Source of the DNA: Mermis nigrescens
Taxonomy: Eukaryota > Nematoda > Enoplea > Mermithida > Mermithidae
Direction of reading: 5' to 3'
Length of the DNA: 64,000 bases
NCBI GenBank assembly: GCA_036768485.1
Contig: JAVLUZ010000223.1
Span: 3,241,893-3,305,892 of the forward strand
The translations under genes and the position numbers were made by a program. Shown in pieces: positions 57,895-64,000 of the stretch. The stretch's first letter is position 1. Each line of letters begins with the position of its first letter. The notes below the pieces were generated by a model. The model was not told the origin of the DNA. It did no database searches and worked only from the letters and a program-made list of their open reading frames with translations.

Positions 57895-60172
57895 GGCTTA
57901 TTAATGTACATGATTACAATAAAGCTGTATATCTTTGTCGACTTCTGTGCACAGTAGTGTGATTGCTGGTTCATTTTAAACCACTTTTGCAGGCAATTTA
58001 CATCAATTAAACGATAGCTCTCCATGTGCAAGATTTTGTGAAACATATTATAAACACGGCTAAGAAAGATTTAACTTTAATGCAACCCATTTAAGACAAA
58101 ATTACATCTCTTCAATGATCTAAGGACACTTGAACATAATTTTTAAATCACTTTAGATTACTTTTGAGGGTAAACAAACTCACTTAATTGATGTCTCACA
58201 TATGAATCCTTGAAAATTTCTTGACTTCAGTTACAAAGTCTCTGCAAGTCTATCGAATTAGGGTTAACACGTAACGTAAACTTTACACAAACACATAGCG
58301 TAAAGAATATTTTAGTCGGATTCGTAATTTTGATATTGCTCCGATATTTCTTTCAACATTTATGGAAAAATGAGTCTCCATAATGTTTTAAAGACAATAA
58401 ACATTAGGTTTAAACCACTTTGCAATACTGCTGAGTGTAAGCAAGCGCGCCCAATTGACGTATATATTTCATTCCCTGTAAATTTTTATATCTCAGGAAA
58501 AAATTTCGATTTTTGCAATGCTCTAGAACAAAGGCTAACATGCAGTGTAAAAAATTACTCGGATATTATGATCAACATTCATGAAAAAATTATGTCTCTA
58601 CAATGGTCTGAGGACATATAAACAATGAATGTAAACTACTTTACATCACTGTTGGATGTAAACAAACGCGCCTACGTGACGTCTCACATTTGATCCTTTG
58701 AAAACTTCTAGGCTCCAAGAAAAAATTAGGTTTCAGGAATGCTCAAAAACGAAGATAAATATATATGTAGTGTAAACTTAATGTAAACACCTAGTGTAAA
58801 GAAGATTTTAGTCAGATTCGTAATTTTGATATTGTTCCGATATTACGATTAATATTTATGAAAAAATTAAGTCTTCATAATGTTCTATGGGCAAACTAAC
58901 AATTGGTGTAAACTACTTTACAACACCGTAGAGTGTAAACATATGCGCCAGACTGGCATATCAAATTTGATTCCTGGTCCATTTCTAGACTTGATAAACG
59001 TGTCCCTGACTCGTAACCGGAGAAGCAGGCAGAAAAAACAAGACAGAAACGCATTTAAAACTCCAAATTTTTGACTTTACACTCGCTAAATATTAATGTA
59101 TAGACAATTTGCTTTGACATGCACCCGATATAAAAGCACTTTATTTTTATTCTATTAGACTTATCCCGACTTCTGGACGGAGAAAGTGGCGAACAAAAAA
59201 TGCAACAAAAACGTATTTTCCACCATTTAGAACACTGTAAACTTTAAAATTCCGTACCGAACTCCCCATTGAGTTTAAAGAAATTCGGTTTGGTACAATT
59301 TGTAGCTTTTAAATCGTAGTACATTCCTGTGTGCCAAAATTCTGTTGCAAAAATTATTTGGCATGATTTATCAATCAAACTTCGGAAAAAACGTGTTTTT
59401 TAGCCCATTTTTTACCTCTGATTTCGAACTTTACACCCCCATAAATAACTCAATATTGCGTTTTTTAAATGCGGTTTGCTGCGATGTTTAGCCCCTGTGA
59501 GGCACTTTATTAATGCTGTCTTCGATTTGCACTGACTCATGAGCGGAAAAATTTGGCAGAGAAATCTTAGTTAAAATCCATTTTTTACACCATCCACTAG
59601 AGTGTAAACTTTAAACCCCAGGATCTAACTCACCGTAGAGCATAGAAGACTTTGCTTATATGCAGAATGTAGCCCTTGATCCGCTCTACATTTCTGTCAG
59701 AAAACATTTTAAAAACCTCATAACCGGAGTTAGTATCGGACATAGGAAGGTTGAAAACTCGACCAAAAAGTGCTTTTTCACCCCCAGATTTTCGCACTCT
59801 TTACACTGCCGTTCGATAAATAATGCGAATTTCAAAAACAAAAAAAGTGTCATCTGTAGAATTCATCCCTCTATTATCCTATTCTGTTCAATCCTTCGAG
59901 TCATCAATACTCAGTTGTCCACATGCCGCAGTAAAAAAGGTCCCAAAATTTGTCCTATGTTATAACGTTACACAAAAACTTTACACCTTCTTTACACAGT
60001 CAATTTTGAGTTTCAAGAAAAACAAAAAAACACGGGCAGCGAATTTTTTATTATCTTTCTTTTAAAAAAACCGCACCTTCCAGAAGTGTCCCGTTATAGC
60101 TGTAGGGGGGGTGCCCAGGTGTTGGGGGTACCTAAGTATATTATAGGTACGCGCTAACGCGCTACCTATGAT
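57895..60172 (-). repeat. Long satellite-like repeat, copy 3, inverted
   Basis: The most complete copy in the window: on the minus strand it runs from the palindrome (60172-60148) through the region matching 2037-3085 and 1-800, then the 270-285 bp array, to a shared end near 57895. About 2.28 kb. It lies some 55 kb from, and inverted to, the left copies. Confidence 0.85.
60148..60172. repeat. Palindrome at the edge of copy 3
   Basis: TAGGTACGCGCTAACGCGCT followed by ACCTA, a near-perfect palindrome also found at 2011-2036. Confidence 0.75.
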
Positions 60173-60653
60173 AGAAATATATACTCATAGTATCTGATAA
60201 TATGTGATAAGCATGTTGATAAATATGCTTGGGTTGGAAATTAATTGTAATCCATCAAATATAGCAAGTATTAATTATGATTAAGATATATTATCAAATA
60301 AATTCCTTTATGAGAGAATTCCATATTTAAAATTCAATGCTGCCCTCACTCAAAGAGTCAGCTTCATCTGCAACTTTATGTCTTTCACCACAAAGATGCA
60401 TGTATATGATTTAATGAACAACTGCGGTTTCTTTGGCAACCGCTTAATTTTTAATTTTTGCATTTACTCTGTGTATCTTTTGAATTGGATTACTTACCTT
60501 ATAGGGTTGTTTACCTACAACCCTATCCTGCTGGTCATAATGTCATTGTTGCAGTGCCTGAGCGTGGCGGGCAGCTTCAGCAGCCAGTCCTCGAGCTTAT
60601 TCAGAATTTAGTATGGATTTCCCGGATCATTGGTGCTGCTGGTGGATTTTCGT
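60173..60653 (-). other. 3' end of retrotransposon 3 or flank
   Basis: Follows the integrase stop. Some coding-like text continues on the minus strand (KLEDWLLKLPATL near 60590) and then fades. No LTR could be identified. Confidence 0.4.
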
Positions 60654-61345
60654 CATGCATCTATGGGTGTATCTAATGCTTGCTTGATGGGCAGTTTGGC
60701 TTTTTGACCGTAAACAAGGTAGAAAGGCAAGTAGCCAGTACATTCATGTCTGGCAGTGTTGTAAGCAAAGTCACAGCCGGAAGTCGAACAATCCTAGTCA
60801 TTTTGTCTCCTTGAGACTGTGGTGGCCAGCATGGGTTCCAAGGGTCCAGTTGGAACCTTTCCACCAGTTCATTTGTCAGTGAACAGTATGCTCTTAAAGT
60901 GATATGTTGGACCTCAAACAACCGACAAATTTCCTGAAAAGTTGCAGACCACAAAATCACTACCTCTGAACAGCCTTTTTGGCCCTAAATCTTAGATTCA
61001 TTTTGTCCACAACATTTTCTGCCAATTGTAGTAGGTCTTAAATCAGAAATGGCTACCGTTTCAGCCCATTTCGTTAAACAATCAATAAAAACTAAAATAT
61101 GAGCTTTATTTTGAACCATAAGGAGTGGTCCCATAGTATCCATAACCCAAGATTCCATTGCTGCTGTTGAAGGAATGGATTTCATCGGCTGTGTTGATAG
61201 CCGTTGGGTTGTAAGGCCAATAACGCTGACACTCTAAACACTCTTGGCAATGATGCCATGTATCAAGGCGCATGCCCAGCCAAAGAACCTTTCTTGGCCC
61301 TTTTGAAGGTCCGGTCAAAGGCCAAGTGTCCAGAAATTGTGTCAT
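60654..61345 (-). pseudogene. Integrase of retrotransposon 3
   Basis: In order: zinc-binding WHHCQECLECQRYWP, core with ESWVMDTMGPLLMVQ (first Asp) and ILVFIDCLTKWAETV, then ALTNELVERFQ-like text with the Glu region (NELVERFQLDPWN), and YLPFYLVYGQKAKLP near 60690-60725. Frame changes occur near 61150, 60990 and 60740. The second Asp motif is not clearly preserved. Confidence 0.83.
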
Positions 61346-61409
61346 CGTGTAGGGTAATAAGGATCATAGGGACCAACCTCCTAGGTGTAGCAAAATGGGT
61401 TCAGTATTA

Positions 61410-62110
61410 TTATTTTGCTGATATTTCAATATTCACTTGATCTAGAATAAAATTTTCAGCTGCATTAAATTGTTTCAATGAAATTCTTTGAGGCATTCGA
61501 GCGGTTCTGCAACAATCTATAAATTGGACCAAGAAATATGTCTTTTCTTTCCATAATTTCAAAGTTTCAGAGGCAATTCTATCGCACATAACGTCCAGAC
61601 TTGACATTTTTACAAATTTGTTGGGAAAATTTTCTGAAGGTAAATGGGATAGGGCATCTGCATTCCCATTTTCTTTCCCTTTTCGAGAATACGACGTCAT
61701 AATCATACTCTTGAAGAGACAGAACCCATCGGACTAAACGAGAGGGTGAGGCATCATGAACTTTCAAAAGTTTAATAAGGGGCATGGTCCGTAAAAAGTA
61801 TAAAATGATGGCCATATAAATAAGGTCCAAATTGTCTGATGGTCCAAATAATTGCCAAAGCTTCTTTTTAAATTGTACTATAATTTTTTTCTGATTTTGT
61901 CAGAGTTCTAGAAACAAAAGCTATAGGGTGTTCTTGTTCCCCATATTTTGGGCTAACACGTCCCCTATGCCAATACCACTTGCATCAGTTTGGACAATAA
62001 AAGCTTGCATGAAATCAGGAAACACTAAAGTTATAGTATTTATCAGATCATTTTTGATTTGCTGAAAATTAGCCTGACAACTTTCAGTCCATTTAAATTC
62101 CGTTCTTTTA
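61410..62110 (-). pseudogene. RNase H of retrotransposon 3
   Basis: Contains FKWTESCQANFQQIKNDL, FIVQTDASGIGIGDV (catalytic TDAS, near 62000), DASPSRLVRWVLSLQEYDYD and GNADALSHLPSE, the common end of Ty3/Gypsy RNase H. Two or more frameshifts. Confidence 0.83.
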
Positions 62111-62930
62111 AAAAGGTTTGTTTATAGCTATATGTTTTGTCAGCAAATTGACTGATAAATCTACGATAATAGTTGGCTAAACTGAGGAAACTGCGTACCT
62201 CAGTAATAGATTAAGGAGCGGGCATGTTTACTGAGGCTTCTGCCTTGACTGGATTAACTCTTGATCCATTTTTATCTACAATATGTCCTAAATAACTTAC
62301 TTCCTTGAGCCCGAACTCACATTTCTTGAGTTTTAACGTCAATCCAGCCCAGGTCAAGCGATCAGAGACTTTCTGCAGCTGTTTCAGATGACTTTTGAAA
62401 TCAGAGCTACAGACTAGAATATCACTTGACAAAACAATTTTGCCAATTTAAATTTTGCAAGACCTGTTCCATGGTTCTTTGGAAAGTAGCTGGGCCATTA
62501 CATAAACCAAATGGCATGACGTTAAATTCAAAAAGTCCAAGAAATGAATTAAATGCAGTCTTTATTTATCATTTTCCACAAGTTCAATTTGATGATAAGC
62601 CTTTGCTCCAAATCTAACGTAGTGAAAATGCTAGATCTTTTAATTGACTAAAACATCATCTTTAATGTGCTATAAATGGAAATGGTATCTTTCACAGTAA
62701 ATTCATTCAATTTTTGGTAATGAACACAAAATCTTTTACTTCCATCTTTTTTATCTTTCAAAACAATGGGAGCAGCCATGGACTCTGCGAAGGGCGAATT
62801 ATACCTTCATCTAACATTTTTGTAGCATGCTCTTTGACTGTTTGTCTTTTTGCATAGGGTAACCGATAGGGCGGTTGGGAAATGGGCCTGGTTTCACCCA
62901 TGTTTCATCCCATGTTTGACCAGAGAACTT
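62111..62930 (-). pseudogene. Reverse transcriptase of retrotransposon 3, YxDD lost
   Basis: Landmarks: TRPISQPPYRLPYAKRQTVK, DEGIIRPSQSPWL, then [20 protein letters not shown] and NLNWQNCF, and after the catalytic position ILVCSSDFKSHLKQLQKVSD and LKKCEFGLKEVSYLGHIVDK. The expected YLDD box between NCF and ILV is missing: a small deletion or frame change at about 62425 leaves no YxDD. Other frameshifts occur near 62600-62760. Confidence 0.85.
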
Positions 62931-63594
62931 CACCCAAGGGGTCAGATTTACACCAAAAGTTTTCAGATTTTGTTCCAAAATTCCAAAAATGCATTAAAGA
63001 CAGTTGGGATCTAAAATATGGCTCAACTTTTCTCGAATCATAATTTTAAAATTTTCAATTTCTGCCTCCTCTCCTGTTTTATACAACAATGCTGATTTAT
63101 GAGATAGTAGAAACAGAGGCAATGTTGACGTTTTTATATGATTTTATTGGTTGTTTAGAATAATTAATGATAGGAACAGCTGTGAAGTTCGAGTCGTGAA
63201 CATATAAACAAAAGTTTGGAATGCAAACAGTCATTTGAGGCTTTTTATTTATAGCTTTATGTCAATCCATTGATTTTGAAATAAAGGTAAATCAGATTGT
63301 ATTGAAACCAAATGAATAGTCGTTGGAGGTATTATAATGCTCATCTATAATTGAAACAAGTGCAGAAATAGAATTTATAGGCTTCACAGCATCTAGAGAG
63401 GAACAGGGGCATTTCTCCCAAACCGTATATATCCAGCACAATGGTCTATAAGAAAGCGAAGCTAATTTACCACAAAGTCATTGAACCGCATCATAACCTA
63501 AAACTACGGGGTATGGGCCCTTAATCATGACTATAAAGAAATCGGGAGGCATTCGGCTGCAATTAGGATATTGATCGTGGTCTTGCCCAAAGTT
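62931..63594 (-). other. Connector between protease and RT of retrotransposon 3
   Basis: Degraded coding-like text without long open frames. Position between protease and RT implies pol connector. Confidence 0.4.
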
Positions 63595-63798
63595 TCAAGG
63601 GCACTGACCCGTGATAGAGATTGCATTCACGGCCAAATTAGGTTCAATTGCCTCTTCAATTCCTAGCTCCTGTAAAAAAGCATGGTTAATAATAGACACA
63701 GTGGAACCACTATCTACAAGAGCTTGTATACAACGTCCATTTGGAAATTTGACGTGAATAAGTGGACGAGGGCACTTTTCAACAGATATGCTCATCAT
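63595..63798 (-). CDS. Protease part of retrotransposon 3
   Basis: Reads KFPNGRCIQALVDSGSTVSI and INHAFLQELGIEEAIEP. ALVDSGSTVSIIN is the active-site signature of retropepsin-like proteases (DSG instead of DTG, as in many Ty3/Gypsy elements). The rest of the protease domain is frameshifted. Confidence 0.8.
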   Translation of the reverse strand: MMSISVEKCPRPLIHVKFPNGRCIQALVDSGSTVSIINHAFLQELGIEEAIEPNLAVNAISITGQCP

Positions 63799-64000
63799 CT
63801 ATAGCATAAATTGGAAAATGTGAAGGACTTACTCTGCAAAGGGTCAGGGTTTCTTGCGCATTTTGTAAAGCTGATCGGAATAGTTTGCCATGTATGGGGT
63901 CCAAGAAAGAAGATTTGATCCTTCTTCTTGATTGATTATTTGCACAAATATTGCCTAAAAAATTAAGAAATCTTGGGCAATGTGACCCGAACCAATTACA
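63799..64000 (-). pseudogene. Gag end of retrotransposon 3 (runs off window)
   Basis: Minus-strand text near 63960-63995 with NWFGSHCPRF may be a worn zinc knuckle (C..G.H..C). The element must continue beyond 64000 with the rest of gag and the 5' LTR. Confidence 0.4.

Noticed and set aside
60378..60676. Plus-strand ORFs over the integrase end of retrotransposon 3
   Set aside because: The minus strand carries the recognisable integrase C-terminal text; these are shadows.

Overview
This window looks like a transposon-dense, AT-rich stretch of an invertebrate animal nuclear genome. Long uninterrupted genes are absent. Intron-like GT..AG boundaries, Ty3/Gypsy elements, a mariner relic, hAT-type and piggyBac-type MITEs, and a Polinton-like DNA polymerase fragment are all present. 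The sequence alone does not fix the species. The bases around a 100-N gap are of visibly poor quality, so part of the decay near it may be assembly error.

Layout. 1-3085: two partial copies of a long satellite-like repeat rich in GTAAA and TTTACAC words; a third copy lies inverted at 57895-60172. 3236-4540: a foldback element carrying a MITE, then a 247-bp (TA)n tract and a dead mariner transposase (5430-6300). 7764-8525: an inverted pair of one minisatellite. 8530-12160: no gene, apart from one possible exon. 12160-16703: decayed coding sequence and a set of short candidate exons, one exon duplicated and then broken by nested hAT-type MITEs. 16762-17831: relic gag. 19305-37458: a Ty3/Gypsy-type LTR retrotransposon on the minus strand (about 13.2 kb of its own sequence, 1.28-kb LTRs), with a 4.98-kb foldback element inside one LTR, a MITE in gag and a piggyBac-type MITE in RNase H. 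37459-42270: remains of a Polinton/Maverick-like element (polB N-terminal region, PC4-like protein). 42271-about 53230: a plus-strand LTR retrotransposon with an envelope-like region between gag and protease; the 100-N gap lies in its 3' part. 53231-57894: sparse sequence, a second foldback element and a palindromic mini-array. 60654-64000: the 3' part of a third Ty3/Gypsy element on the minus strand, running off the window.

The window reads as successive insertions. Eight-base and TTAA target duplications, and one case where an inverted arm gives the empty site, allow part of the order of events to be read. Nearly every coding region of the elements carries stops or frameshifts, so these are mostly relics. 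The points most worth following are the Polinton-like remnant with its PC4-like neighbour, the gag-envelope-pol order of the second retrotransposon, an unrecognised reading region after integrase in the first, the foldback element with 34-bp repeat arrays, and a small lysine-rich multi-exon gene candidate.
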